The translations under genes and the position numbers were made by a program. From Amycolatopsis thermalba (lineage in GTDB: Bacteria; Actinomycetota; Actinomycetes; Mycobacteriales; Pseudonocardiaceae), in NCBI RefSeq assembly GCF_003385215.1, contig NZ_PQHW01000037.1, forward strand, positions 1 through 58,817: a DNA stretch of 58,817 nucleotides. The letters run 5' to 3'. Shown here one piece after another: positions 46,369 through 54,927 of the stretch (positions are counted from its first letter, which is position 1; each line of letters begins with the position of its first letter). The notes beneath the pieces are model-generated. The model saw nothing but the letters and a program-made list of their open reading frames with translations, did not search any database and was not told where the DNA came from.

Positions 46369-47163
46369 TCAGGCCCAGTGGGCCGGCCGCGTGAGCCCGT
46401 CCGGCAGGCGCGTCGCGCTGTCGCCGTGGGCGGCGGTCACCTGGGCCTGCGTGAGGAACAGGCTGCCGGTCAGGTCGGCGCCCGCGAGGTTCGCCCCGCG
46501 GAAGTCCGCTCCGATGACATCCGCCTGGCGCAGGTCGGCGTGCCGGAGGTCGGCTCCGATGAGGTACGCGCCGCGCAGGTTGGCGGCCCTGAGGTCGGCT
46601 TCGCGCAGCTTGGCGCCGATCAGGTCGGCTCCGCGGCGGTTCTTGCCGCGCTTGCCGCGGACCAGTTCGCTCGCCCGCAGCAGCAGGCCGCTCACCTTCT
46701 CCCGGTGGCCGGCCACGTCGAGCTCCACCAGCTCGGCCGGGCCGCCGCGGGCCATCCGCTCGGTCTCCGCCAGCGCCGCCCGCAGCTTGTCGTGCACTGG
46801 GCGCGCGGCGGGCAGGCCGAGCGCCTCGGTGAGGTAGAACAGCAGCTCGTGCAGCTGCCGCATCACCGGGAACGCGGCGAACATCGGCTGCCGGGTCTCG
46901 GGTGCGGTGCGCCAGTCGCGGCCGCCGAAGGTGTCCTGGGAGATGCGCTGCCCGGCGCCGAAGCAGTCGAAGACGGTGCAGCCGGTGAAGCCCTTCTCCC
47001 GCAGCCGGGAGTGGATGCCGCAGCGGTAGTCGTCGAGGAGGTTGTGGCACGGTGTGCCCGCGTCCTTGTCCACCGCGAAGTCCGCCGAGGCGGCGAAGGG
47101 CAGGGCCACGCAGCACAGGCCGAAGCAGCTGGCGCAGTCGGCTCGCAGCGCGTCGCCGGTCAC
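46369..47163 (-). CDS. Pentapeptide-repeat protein with cysteine-rich N-terminus
   Basis: 264 residues. The N-terminal ~75 residues have about nine cysteines (CASCFGLCCVAL, TPCHNL, YRCGIH, GCTVFDCFG), resembling a YkgJ-like metal-binding cluster (CxxC...CC). A helical middle (~95-165) leads to about ten pentapeptide repeats (~175-235: ADLIGAKLREADLRAANLRG and on), which form a right-handed square helix. It is encoded opposite to the proteasome genes between prcA and pafA. Function unknown; a DNA-mimic role of the gyrase-protection kind is possible but the repeat stretch is short. Confidence 0.85.
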   Translation of the reverse strand: MTGDALRADCASCFGLCCVALPFAASADFAVDKDAGTPCHNLLDDYRCGIHSRLREKGFTGCTVFDCFGAGQRISQDTFGGRDWRTAPETRQPMFAAFPVMRQLHELLFYLTEALGLPAARPVHDKLRAALAETERMARGGPAELVELDVAGHREKVSGLLLRASELVRGKRGKNRRGADLIGAKLREADLRAANLRGAYLIGADLRHADLRQADVIGADFRGANLAGADLTGSLFLTQAQVTAAHGDSATRLPDGLTRPAHWA

Positions 47164-47344
47164 GGTTTCGGATCACCCCTGTCGCAGTCCGGTTCGACCC
47201 TATCGGGTGGCCCGGGCCACAACGTGGGAAACCCCTGGTAACGGCCTCGTCCGCGGTGGTCCGGCACGTGGTGCGACGATCACCCGGCGTGTCGCCGCCC
47301 GAACGGCGCACCGCGACAGGGCCAAAAGCGCCTAGCATTGAGAG

Positions 47345-48703
47345 ATGCAGCGGCGGATTTTTGGCATCGAGACCGAGTTCGGCGTCACCTGCACGTTCCA
47401 CGGGCAGCGCCGGCTCTCGCCCGATGAGGTGGCGCGCTACCTGTTCCGGCGGGTCGTGTCGTGGGGGCGCTCGTCCAACGTCTTCCTGTCCAACGGCTCC
47501 CGGCTCTACCTGGACGTCGGCTCGCACCCCGAGTACGCCACGGCCGAGTGCGACGACCTGGTGCAGCTCGTCACGCACGACAAGGCCGGCGAGCGGATCC
47601 TCGAGGACCTGCTGGTCGACGCCGAGCGGCGGCTGGCCGACGAGGGCATCGGCGGGGACATCTTCCTGTTCAAGAACAACACCGACTCGGCGGGCAACTC
47701 CTACGGCTGTCACGAGAACTACCTGGTGACGCGCGCGGGCGAGTTTTCCCGGATCGCCGACGTGCTGCTGCCGTTCCTGGTGACCCGTCAGCTGATCTGC
47801 GGCGCCGGCAAGGTGCTGCAGACGCCGCGGGGCGCGGTGTACTGCCTGTCGCAGCGGGCCGAGCACATCTGGGAGGGCGTCTCCAGCGCCACGACCCGGT
47901 CGCGGCCGATCATCAACACCCGCGACGAGCCGCACGCCGACGCCGAGCGGTACCGGCGGCTGCACGTCATCGTGGGCGACTCGAACATGGCCGAGCCGAC
48001 GACGCTGCTGAAGATCGGCACGGCGAACCTGGTGCTGGAGATGATCGAGCAGGGTGTGCAGTTCCGGGACTTCACGCTGGACAACCCGATCCGGGCGATC
48101 CGCGAGATCAGCCACGACCTGACCGGGCGGCGCCCGGTGCGGCTGGCCGGCGGGCGGGAGGCCTCGGCGCTGGACATCCAGCGCGAGTACTACGGGCGCG
48201 CGGTGCAGCACGTGCAGGCCAACGACTCGGGCCCGACCGCGCAGCGGGTGGTGGAGCTGTGGGGCCGCGCGCTGGACGCGGTGGAGCAGCAGGACTTCGG
48301 CAAGATCGACACCGAGATCGACTGGGCGATCAAGCACCGGCTGGTGGAGCGGTACCGGGCCAAGCACAACCTGGACCTGTCCAGCCCGCGGGTGGCGCAG
48401 CTGGACCTGGCCTACCACGACATCCGGCGCGGGCGGGGCTTGTTCGACCTGCTGCAGCGCAAGGGCCTGGTGCGGCGGATCACCGACGACGGGGAGATCG
48501 AGCTGGCCAAGGACACGCCGCCGCAGACCACGCGGGCGAAGCTGCGGGGCGATTTCATCGCCGCCGCGCAGGCCGCCGGGCGGGACTTCACGGTCGACTG
48601 GGTGCACCTCAAGCTCAACGACCAGGCGCAGCGGACCGTGTTGTGCAAGGACCCGTTCCGCGCGGTGGACGAGCGCGTCGACCGGCTGATCAGCTCGCTG
48701 TGA
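47345..48703 (+). CDS. pafA: Pup-protein ligase
   Basis: 452 residues. The glutamine-synthetase-like N-terminus [12 protein letters not shown] binds Mg-ATP; nucleophilic Asp57 lies in [12 protein letters not shown]. It lacks the Dop loop, so it is the ligase rather than the depupylase. C-terminal ~70 residues form the small second domain. It phosphorylates the Pup C-terminal Glu and links it to substrate lysines. Followed by the coupled DUF1684 gene. Confidence 0.98.
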   Translation: MQRRIFGIETEFGVTCTFHGQRRLSPDEVARYLFRRVVSWGRSSNVFLSNGSRLYLDVGSHPEYATAECDDLVQLVTHDKAGERILEDLLVDAERRLADEGIGGDIFLFKNNTDSAGNSYGCHENYLVTRAGEFSRIADVLLPFLVTRQLICGAGKVLQTPRGAVYCLSQRAEHIWEGVSSATTRSRPIINTRDEPHADAERYRRLHVIVGDSNMAEPTTLLKIGTANLVLEMIEQGVQFRDFTLDNPIRAIREISHDLTGRRPVRLAGGREASALDIQREYYGRAVQHVQANDSGPTAQRVVELWGRALDAVEQQDFGKIDTEIDWAIKHRLVERYRAKHNLDLSSPRVAQLDLAYHDIRRGRGLFDLLQRKGLVRRITDDGEIELAKDTPPQTTRAKLRGDFIAAAQAAGRDFTVDWVHLKLNDQAQRTVLCKDPFRAVDERVDRLISSL

Positions 48704-49473
48704 ACGCGTTCGCGGAGCAGTGGCGGGCCTGGCACGCCGAGCGGGAGCGGGTGCTGGCGGAGCCGCACGGGTGGCTGAGCATCACGGCGCGGCACTGGCT
48801 GACGCCGGAGCCGCGGCGGTTCGACGGCATCCCCGGCGCGTGGCGTGTCGACGGCGAGGCCGCGGTCGTGGTGGTGGAGCCGGACGAGGAGTTCGGCGTG
48901 TCCGGCACGGCGCGGTTCGAGCTGGTCAACAGCGGGCCGGGCGAGATGGTGAAGGCCGGTGACCGGGTCGTGGAGGTGGCGCGGCGCAGCGGGTACCTGC
49001 TGCGGTTGCGGGACCCGGCGGCGCCGGTGCGGGCCGCGTTCCGCGGCGTGCCGGCCTACGAACCGGACCCGGCGTGGGTGCTGCCCGGCCGGTTCGAGCC
49101 GTTCGACGAACCGCGGGCGGTGACGGTCGGGGCGGTCGTGGAAGGACTGTCGCATGTGTACTCGTCGCCGGGTGTGCTGCGCTTCGCGTACCGGGGCGAG
49201 GAGTTCGCGCTGACCGCGTTCAACGGCAAGGGCGGCGCGGCGTTCTCGGTGCTGTTCACGGACGCGACCTCGGGCGTGACGACGTACGCGGCGAACCGCA
49301 GCCTGTCGGTCGGCGCGCCGGACGCCGAGGGCCGGGTGGAGCTGGACTTCAACCGGGCGGTGAACCTGCCGTGCGCGTTCATCGACCTCGCGACGTGCCC
49401 GCTGCCCCCACGGGAGAACCGGTTGCCGTTCCCGGTGGAGGCGGGCGAGCAGATCCCGTGGGAGCGCCGTTGA
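48700..49473 (+). CDS. DUF1684-domain protein
   Basis: 257 residues; its GTG overlaps the pafA stop (GTGA). The family motifs [24 protein letters not shown], the tyrosine/arginine strand [10 protein letters not shown] and the C-terminal [22 protein letters not shown] are all present. The function of DUF1684 proteins is not established. Strict coupling to pafA suggests coexpression with the Pup ligase. No signal peptide. Confidence 0.85.
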   Translation: MNAFAEQWRAWHAERERVLAEPHGWLSITARHWLTPEPRRFDGIPGAWRVDGEAAVVVVEPDEEFGVSGTARFELVNSGPGEMVKAGDRVVEVARRSGYLLRLRDPAAPVRAAFRGVPAYEPDPAWVLPGRFEPFDEPRAVTVGAVVEGLSHVYSSPGVLRFAYRGEEFALTAFNGKGGAAFSVLFTDATSGVTTYAANRSLSVGAPDAEGRVELDFNRAVNLPCAFIDLATCPLPPRENRLPFPVEAGEQIPWERR

Positions 49474-49745
49474 CGCACCGCGGCGGGTGGTCCCGCGGTC
49501 TCGTTGACGCCGACGTGCTCGTGCAGGCGGCGTAGCGGCCGCAGGCCGGCGGGCGGCAGCAGGCCGCGTACCAGGGTCGCGCGGGCCGAGACCGTGGACA
49601 GTCCGAACGCGATGCAGCACAGCAGCGTGCTGGTGCCCAGCGGCAGCGGGGTGAAGCCGAGGAAGAACCGGAGGTCGTCCTCGCCGCCGAAGTTGCTGCC
49701 CGGCGAGGGGCGTGGGCGCGGCTGGAGTCCGAGCCGAGCGAACAC
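49056..49745 (-). CDS. Possible divergent membrane-protein gene, overlapping DUF1684 on the other strand
   Basis: Minus-strand frame from GTG 49745 with GAGGGG five bases upstream. Over its first ~85 codons nearly every third base is G or C, as in real genes, and it encodes FGGEDDLRFFLGFTPLPLGTSTLLCCIAFGLSTVSARATLVRGLLPP (by region: a charged start and one hydrophobic helix). A TTGACA lies at 49793-49788. The frame then stays open antisense through the 3' part of the DUF1684 gene to 49056, so the true end is unclear; it may be a truncated gene. No family recognised. Confidence 0.35.
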   Translation of the reverse strand: MFARLGLQPRPRPSPGSNFGGEDDLRFFLGFTPLPLGTSTLLCCIAFGLSTVSARATLVRGLLPPAGLRPLRRLHEHVGVNETAGPPAAVRQRRSHGICSPASTGNGNRFSRGGSGHVARSMNAHGRFTARLKSSSTRPSASGAPTDRLRFAAYVVTPEVASVNSTENAAPPLPLNAVSANSSPRYAKRSTPGDEYTCDSPSTTAPTVTARGSSNGSNRPGSTHAGSGS

Positions 49746-49775
49746 GGGATCCCCTCGGCAGTGCACTTGCCACCT

Positions 49776-49797
49776 GATGTGTACGGGTGTCAACATC
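49776..49797. promoter_or_regulatory. Operator-like palindrome between a TetR gene and the divergent frame
   Basis: GATGTGTACGG/GTGTCAACATC, seven of eleven positions symmetric, ending six bases before the TetR GTG (49803). It contains a minus-strand TTGACA. Probably the autoregulatory site of the adjacent TetR protein. Confidence 0.5.
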
Positions 49798-49802
49798 GAG
49801 CC

Positions 49803-50474
49803 GTGAGCTCCTCGGCGCCCGTGCGAAGCGGCTACCACCACGGCGATCTGCGCAACGCCCTGATCCGCTCCGCCGCGGAACTCGCCCAGGCCGGTGGCCC
49901 TTCGTCGGTGACGATCCGGGCCGCCGCGCGCGCGGTCGGGGTCACGCCGACCGCCGCCTACCGGCACTTCGCCGGGCACGAGGAGCTGCTGGAGGCGGTC
50001 AAGACGCGGGCGATGGCGCTGCTGACCGCGTCGGTGAACGAGGCGCTGGACCGCCTGGACCCGGTCGGCGACCCGGCCGAACGGGGCCTGAGCCGGCTGG
50101 CCGCGATCGGGCGGGGGTACTTCGCGTTCGCCCTCGCCGAACCCGGGCTGTTCCGCACCGCGTTCGCCGGCGGTCTCCCGCCGATGCCGGCCGTCGCGGA
50201 GTCCGGCCCGTTCGGCAAGCTGATCGAGGCGATCGACGACCTGGCCGCGTGCGGGTACCTGCCACCGCAGCGCCGCCCGATGGCCGAGTTCGCGGCGTGG
50301 GCGTCGGTGCACGGCCTGGCGATGCTGCACCTGGACGGCCCGCTGTCCGCCGCCCCGCGGGAGGCCCGGGAGCTGGCGCTGGAGCGCACGATCGAGATCA
50401 TCGCGGAGGGCCTGGGCGGGGCCGCGCTGACGGAGCGGATGCGCGAGGTGCTGCGCCGCGTCGCCCGGGGCTGA
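49803..50474 (+). CDS. TetR-family regulator (WHG-domain type)
   Basis: 223 residues from the GTG at 49803. HTH at about residues 8-55 (SGYHHGDLRNALIRSAAELA; IRAAARAVGVTPTAAYRHFA). The ligand domain has LSRLAAIGRGYFAFALAEPGLFR and WASVHGLAML, typical of the TetR_C/WHG subgroup. It likely regulates the divergent frame at 49745 and itself. Confidence 0.9.
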   Translation: MSSSAPVRSGYHHGDLRNALIRSAAELAQAGGPSSVTIRAAARAVGVTPTAAYRHFAGHEELLEAVKTRAMALLTASVNEALDRLDPVGDPAERGLSRLAAIGRGYFAFALAEPGLFRTAFAGGLPPMPAVAESGPFGKLIEAIDDLAACGYLPPQRRPMAEFAAWASVHGLAMLHLDGPLSAAPREARELALERTIEIIAEGLGGAALTERMREVLRRVARG

Positions 50475-50565
50475 ACTCTGTCACCGGCTTCGGAATTTGT
50501 TCGCGCGATGCCAGCGGAAGTACGCCTGGTGCAAACGAAGCAGGGCTTACCGCGGAGACGGTCGA

Positions 50566-51196
50566 TCAAGGCGGCGAGGTGCCGACGTCGTTGACGCTGA
50601 GGTAGCCGAGTTCGTACCAGTCGTCGCCCCCCGCGACGCTCCGTTGCTTGATGTGCGCTGCGATCAACAGGTCGACGGGCATCTCCTCGCCGCACAGCGC
50701 GCAGGCGTTGCCACCGTCAAGTCCGAGGATGACGTTGGTGCGGCCGCTGATCGTTTCGAGCTCGACGCCGATGAGGTTCCGCAGGAGGACTTCAGCACCG
50801 TCGGCGACCTCCGCCGGCACCGTCGATGTCCCGGTGAGCACCTCCTCCGGCAGCTGGGAGTGGAAGAGCTGAGCGAACCGGCTGAACCAGTCGACGGTGA
50901 CGGGGTAGAGGTACCCCTGGTGCACCTTGCCCGCAGTGGTGAACATCCGTTGGGCCTTCTCAGCTCGCATCTCGATCGGGATGTCGGTGAGCGGTATGGG
51001 GGATGCGAGTTCGGCCATGTCCACCGGCAGTTTCCAGCCGTGCTGCTCCCACGTGTCGTTGGGCAGGACCTCCGGTCGTAGAGCATCGCCGGCGGAAGAC
51101 GTGGCTCGGCTGACCGCGCGAACAGCGCCCTTGGCGTAGTGGAGCACCACGTCACCGCGCCTGAGAGCGCTGATTCACCCACCAGCAGGCACTCAA
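50566..51196 (-). pseudogene. Decayed HNH-type gene (N-terminal EVE-like part and C-terminal HNH fragment)
   Basis: Two minus-strand frames carry pieces of one protein. A short first piece begins at TTG 51196 with SACWWVNQRSQ, the opening of a (W)WVNQ-type EVE/PUA-like domain, and stops at 51152. A second frame, shifted and starting with ISALRRGDVVLHYAKGAVRAV after a TGA at 51175, continues to 50566 and ends with an HNH-like CALCGEEMPVDLLIAAHIKQRS. It then jumps to DWYELGYLSVND, lacking the second half of the HNH motif. The pattern indicates an internal deletion with frameshift and a second deletion in the HNH region. The lower GC3 also sets it apart from its neighbours. Confidence 0.6.
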
Positions 51197-51379
51197 GTAG
51201 TGAATCAGGTAGCGATCACGGATCGGCTTCGCGACCGGGGGCCGCAACGAGCTCATTGAGCGGCCTACGCGGCTGAAAATCGCGTCTCGCGGGGGTGTGG
51301 GTGGGTATCTCGTGGACTTCCCGGGCGCGCCGGGGTGGACCTCGGCGACTCGATCACCAGTGCGAGCTACTGTGGTCGG

Positions 51380-52384
51380 GTGTCCACCGCCCGCGCCGAG
51401 CGCCTGGTCAATCTGGTGCTCGCTCTGCTGTCGACCCGGCAGTACCTCACCGCTGACCGGATTCGCGGGATCGTGCCCGGATACGCCGACGCCGCGAGCG
51501 ACGAGGCCTTCTCCCGCATGTTCGAACGGGACAAGACCGAGCTGCGTGAACTGGGGATCCCGCTGGAGACCGGCCGCAACTCGGCCTTCGACCCGGCCGA
51601 GGGCTACCGCATCGCCCGGCGGGACTACGAGCTGGGCGAGATCGAGCTGGCCCCGGACGAGGCCGCCGCCGTCGGGCTCGCCGTCCGGCTCTGGGACTCG
51701 CCCGAGATGACCGGCCAGGCCCAGGGCGCCCTGGTCAAACTGCGCGCCGCCGGGGTCGACCTCGACCACACCGAGCCGCCGGTCGTGGAGTCCCGCGTCC
51801 GCGCCGAACCGGCCTTCACCCCGCTGGTCGCCGCCGTGCAGGCCCGCCAGGCCGTCCAGTTCTCCTACCGCCGCTCCGGCTCGGCGGAACGGCTCACCCG
51901 CACCCTGGAACCGTGGGGCGTGGTGTCCTGGCGCGCCCGCTGGTACGTCGTGGGCCACGACCGCGACCGCGGCGCCCCACGTTGCTTCCGGCTCTCCCGC
52001 ATCGTCGGCGACGTGCGCACCGCCGGGCGCCCGGGCGAGGTGCAGCGGCCGGACAACGTCAACCTGCTGGAGCTGATCGCCGGCACCACCGACCCCGACC
52101 CCGCGCCCGTCACCACCGCCAAGCTGTGGATCGCCGACCAGCACGACGCCGGGGTGCGCCGCCGCGCCCGCCTCACCGGGCGGCTCACCGTCGGCGGCAT
52201 CGAGGGCGACCTCGCCGAGATCGACCTGTCCTTCCCGGAAAGCGCCGCCGACTGGATCGCCGGGCACGGCCCCGACGTGCTGGTCCTCGAGCCGGACGTG
52301 CTGGCCAAGGCGGTCCGCGGCCGCCTGGAGTCGGTGCTGCACCCCGAACTGCACCACGACCTGCACCACGAGGTGCGGCGATGA
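51380..52384 (+). CDS. pafB: WYL-domain DNA-damage regulator, first subunit
   Basis: 334 residues from GTG 51380 (VSTARAERLVNL); a frame to 51335 exists but adds an unrelated leader. An N-terminal winged HTH (VNLVLALLSTRQYLTADRI) is followed by a WYL domain with WGVVSWRARWYVVGHD and a WCX-like C-terminal domain. PafB and PafC form the heterodimer that activates the LexA-independent DNA-damage response in mycobacteria. Its TGA overlaps the pafC ATG (ATGA). Confidence 0.95.
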   Translation: MSTARAERLVNLVLALLSTRQYLTADRIRGIVPGYADAASDEAFSRMFERDKTELRELGIPLETGRNSAFDPAEGYRIARRDYELGEIELAPDEAAAVGLAVRLWDSPEMTGQAQGALVKLRAAGVDLDHTEPPVVESRVRAEPAFTPLVAAVQARQAVQFSYRRSGSAERLTRTLEPWGVVSWRARWYVVGHDRDRGAPRCFRLSRIVGDVRTAGRPGEVQRPDNVNLLELIAGTTDPDPAPVTTAKLWIADQHDAGVRRRARLTGRLTVGGIEGDLAEIDLSFPESAADWIAGHGPDVLVLEPDVLAKAVRGRLESVLHPELHHDLHHEVRR

Positions 52385-53361
52385 GCGGATCGACCAACCG
52401 GATGCCCCGGCTGCTGGCGCTCGTGCCCTACCTGCTCGCGCGCCCCGGCATCCGCATCGAGGACGCCGCCCGCGACTTCGGCGTCACCGCGAAGCAGCTG
52501 CGCCGCGACCTGGAACTGCTGTGGATGTGCGGGCTGCCCGGGTACGGGCCGGGTGACCTGATCGACCTGTCCTTCGAGGGCGACACGGTCACGGTCACCT
52601 TCGACGCCGGCATGAACCGGCCGCTGCGCCTGACCGGCGGGGAAGCCACCGCGCTGCTGGTCGCGCTGCGCGCGGTCGCCGAGACCCCCGGCGTGGTCGA
52701 CACCGACGCGGTGCACCGCGCCATCGCCAAGATCGAGGCCGCCGCCGGGCAGGCCCAGCCCTCCGGCGTCGTGGTCGGGCTGGCCGTGCGGGAGGGCGAG
52801 AAGACCGCCGCCACCCGCCGCGTGGTGCAGAACGCGCTGCGCGCCGGGCGGGCGCTGCGCATCCGCTACTACACCGCCTCCCGCGACCAGATCACCGAGC
52901 GCACGGTCGACCCGATGCGGCTGCTGATCGTGCAGGCCGTCGGCTACCTGGAGGCCTGGTGCCGCCGCGCCGAGGGCGTGCGGCTGTTCCGCCTGGACCG
53001 CATCGACGAGGTCGAGGTCCTCGACGAGCGCGCCGCCCCGCCCCCGACAGCGCGGCCCACCGACATCTCCGACGGCGTGTTCCGGGCCCGGCCCGGCCAG
53101 CCCGAGGCGCGGCTGGTGCTGGAACCGGACGCGCGCTGGGTCGCCGAGTACTACCCGTGCGAGGAGCTGGCCGAGCTCGACGGCGGCAGGCTGCGGGTGC
53201 GGATGCGCTACGGCGACGAGTCCTGGATGGTGCGGCTGGTGCTCGGCCTCGGCGGCGACGCGCGCGTGGAAAGCCCGCCCGAGCTGGCCGAGGCTGTCCG
53301 TAGCCGGGCCGCCGCCGCACTGGAAAGGGCACGTCACCTCCCGGCCACCTTGGGCCAGTAG
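52381..53361 (+). CDS. pafC: WYL-domain DNA-damage regulator, second subunit
   Basis: 326 residues. HTH within residues ~8-50 (LLALVPYLLARPGIRIEDAA; FGVTAKQLRRDLELL), then WYL with MRLLIVQAVGYLEAWC and FRLDRIDEV, and a WCX domain at the end (SWMVRLVLGLGGDARV). Overlaps pafB by four bases. It works as the partner of PafB, probably sensing single-stranded DNA through the WYL region (known from mycobacterial work). Confidence 0.95.
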   Translation: MSGSTNRMPRLLALVPYLLARPGIRIEDAARDFGVTAKQLRRDLELLWMCGLPGYGPGDLIDLSFEGDTVTVTFDAGMNRPLRLTGGEATALLVALRAVAETPGVVDTDAVHRAIAKIEAAAGQAQPSGVVVGLAVREGEKTAATRRVVQNALRAGRALRIRYYTASRDQITERTVDPMRLLIVQAVGYLEAWCRRAEGVRLFRLDRIDEVEVLDERAAPPPTARPTDISDGVFRARPGQPEARLVLEPDARWVAEYYPCEELAELDGGRLRVRMRYGDESWMVRLVLGLGGDARVESPPELAEAVRSRAAAALERARHLPATLGQ

Positions 53362-53370
53362 GGTGACGCC

Positions 53371-53616
53371 GTGTCGTACCTGCCGAGCATTCTGCTCGCC
53401 GCCGTGGGCCTCCTGGCGCTGATTGTTGTCCTGATCCGGACATTCGGGGTCTTGCGCCGGTTCCGGAAGGCATCGAGCATGGTTACGGCGAGTGTCACCG
53501 ATCGCACCGGTCTGTTGAAGGCCCGGTCGGCCGGTCTGCGCGTCGCGCTCGAACAACGGCGGCGTCCCGCCCCTGAGCAAGTAGAGTTGGTCACAAGCAA
53601 GGAAGGAGGCCACTGA
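53371..53616 (+). CDS. Small single-pass membrane protein between pafC and tatA
   Basis: 81 residues, GTG start nine bases after the pafC stop. One N-terminal helix ([19 protein letters not shown]) and a basic, probably cytoplasmic tail ([27 protein letters not shown]). Its stop overlaps the tatA ATG by one base, so it is cotranslated with tatA. No known function; position and size make it a candidate accessory factor for either PafBC signalling or Tat export. Confidence 0.8.
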   Translation: MSYLPSILLAAVGLLALIVVLIRTFGVLRRFRKASSMVTASVTDRTGLLKARSAGLRVALEQRRRPAPEQVELVTSKEGGH

Positions 53617-53951
53617 TGTTCAACGCGATGCAGCCGTGGCACTTGATCGTCTTGGTGCTCGTCGTGATCCTGCTGTTCGGCGCGAAGCGCCTGCCGGACG
53701 CCGCGCGGTCCATCGGCAAGTCCATGAAGATCTTCAAGGCCGAGACCAAGGACCTCCGTGAGGACGGCAAGGCCGAGGAGCCCGAGAAGAAGCAGATCAC
53801 GGCCTCCGACACCACTGCCACCACTGCCACCACCGCCTCCGCGGCCTCCCCGGCCGACGACCAGGTCGCGCAGCTGCAGAAGCAGCTCGACGAGCTGAAG
53901 CGGCAGCAGGCGGCGGAGAAGGCCGACCAGGCTCACAAGCACGCCAGCTGA
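53616..53951 (+). CDS. tatA: Twin-arginine translocase subunit TatA
   Basis: 111 residues. N-terminal helix [20 protein letters not shown] followed by the amphipathic helix starting [18 protein letters not shown] with the FGxK hinge, and a long hydrophilic Ala/Thr/Gln tail with a coiled-coil segment ([17 protein letters not shown]). It forms the protein-conducting oligomer of Tat export with TatC; tatB must be elsewhere. Overlaps the preceding gene by one base; tatC follows after 19 bp. Confidence 0.97.
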   Translation: MFNAMQPWHLIVLVLVVILLFGAKRLPDAARSIGKSMKIFKAETKDLREDGKAEEPEKKQITASDTTATTATTASAASPADDQVAQLQKQLDELKRQQAAEKADQAHKHAS

Positions 53952-53970
53952 GGCGAGGACGGAGCCTGTC

Positions 53971-54912
53971 GTGGCGGACTCCGCCCCCAAGAGCCGGAGG
54001 GACCGGCGGCGCAAGCGCAGCCGCCGGCTCAACCCCGACGGCACGATGACGCTCATCGAGCACATCTACGAGTTCCGGCGCCGCCTGGGCTGGGCCCTGC
54101 TCGCCGTGCTCGCCGGCGGGATCTTCGGCTTCATCTGGTTCAACACCAGGATGGGTCCGGTCCCGTCGCTCGGGTCGATCATCAACGACCCGTACTGCGC
54201 CATCCCGGCCGACCGGCGGCTCGGCAGCACCGAAGGCTGCTACCTGCTGCAGACGGTGCCGTTCGAGGCGTTCATGATCCAGCTGAAGGTCGGTCTCGCC
54301 GGGGGCGCGGTGCTGACCTCACCGCTGTGGCTGTACCAGCTGTGGGCGTTCATCGCCCCCGGCCTGTACACCAAGGAGCGCAAGTACGCGCTCACCTTCG
54401 TCGGCTTCGCGAGCGTGCTGTTCGCCGGTGGCGCCGTCCTGGCCTACCTGCTCATCCCGCACGCCCTGCAGCTGCTGATGGGCTTCGGCAACGACTTCTT
54501 CATCACCGGCCTCACCGGCGACAAGTACATCTCGTTCGTGCTGTCGCTGCTGATCATCTTCGGGGTCAGCTTCGAACTGCCGCTGCTGCTGGTGATGCTG
54601 AACTTCGTGGGCGTGCTCAAATACGCCCAGCTCAAGAGGTGGCGCCGCGGGATCATCATGGCGGTGTTCGTCTTCGCCGCGTTCGCCACGCCCGGATCGG
54701 ACCCGTTCTCGATGATCGCCCTGGCCGGCGCGCTGACCGTGCTCGCCGAGCTGGCCATCCAGATCGCGCGCGTGCACGACAAGCGCAAGTACCGGGGCAG
54801 CGAGAGCGAGGAGTGGGCGGGCCTGGACGACAACGAGGCCGCGCCGTTCGACTACACCCCGAGCAGCATCGACGACACCCCGGCCAAGCCGAAGACCGAG
54901 GACGTGACCTAG
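53971..54912 (+). CDS. tatC: Twin-arginine translocase subunit TatC
   Basis: 313 residues, GTG start. A basic N-terminus (RRDRRRKRSRR) precedes MTLIEHIYEFRRRL, the conserved TatC N-terminal signal-peptide-binding motif (EH.xELRxR form). Six transmembrane helices follow, with FxxFxPGLYxxER (IAPGLYTKERKY). An acidic C-terminal tail extends the protein beyond the usual ~250 residues. It recognises twin-arginine signals. Confidence 0.97.
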   Translation: MADSAPKSRRDRRRKRSRRLNPDGTMTLIEHIYEFRRRLGWALLAVLAGGIFGFIWFNTRMGPVPSLGSIINDPYCAIPADRRLGSTEGCYLLQTVPFEAFMIQLKVGLAGGAVLTSPLWLYQLWAFIAPGLYTKERKYALTFVGFASVLFAGGAVLAYLLIPHALQLLMGFGNDFFITGLTGDKYISFVLSLLIIFGVSFELPLLLVMLNFVGVLKYAQLKRWRRGIIMAVFVFAAFATPGSDPFSMIALAGALTVLAELAIQIARVHDKRKYRGSESEEWAGLDDNEAAPFDYTPSSIDDTPAKPKTEDVT

Positions 54913-54927
54913 CCGGTCCGCCCCACC

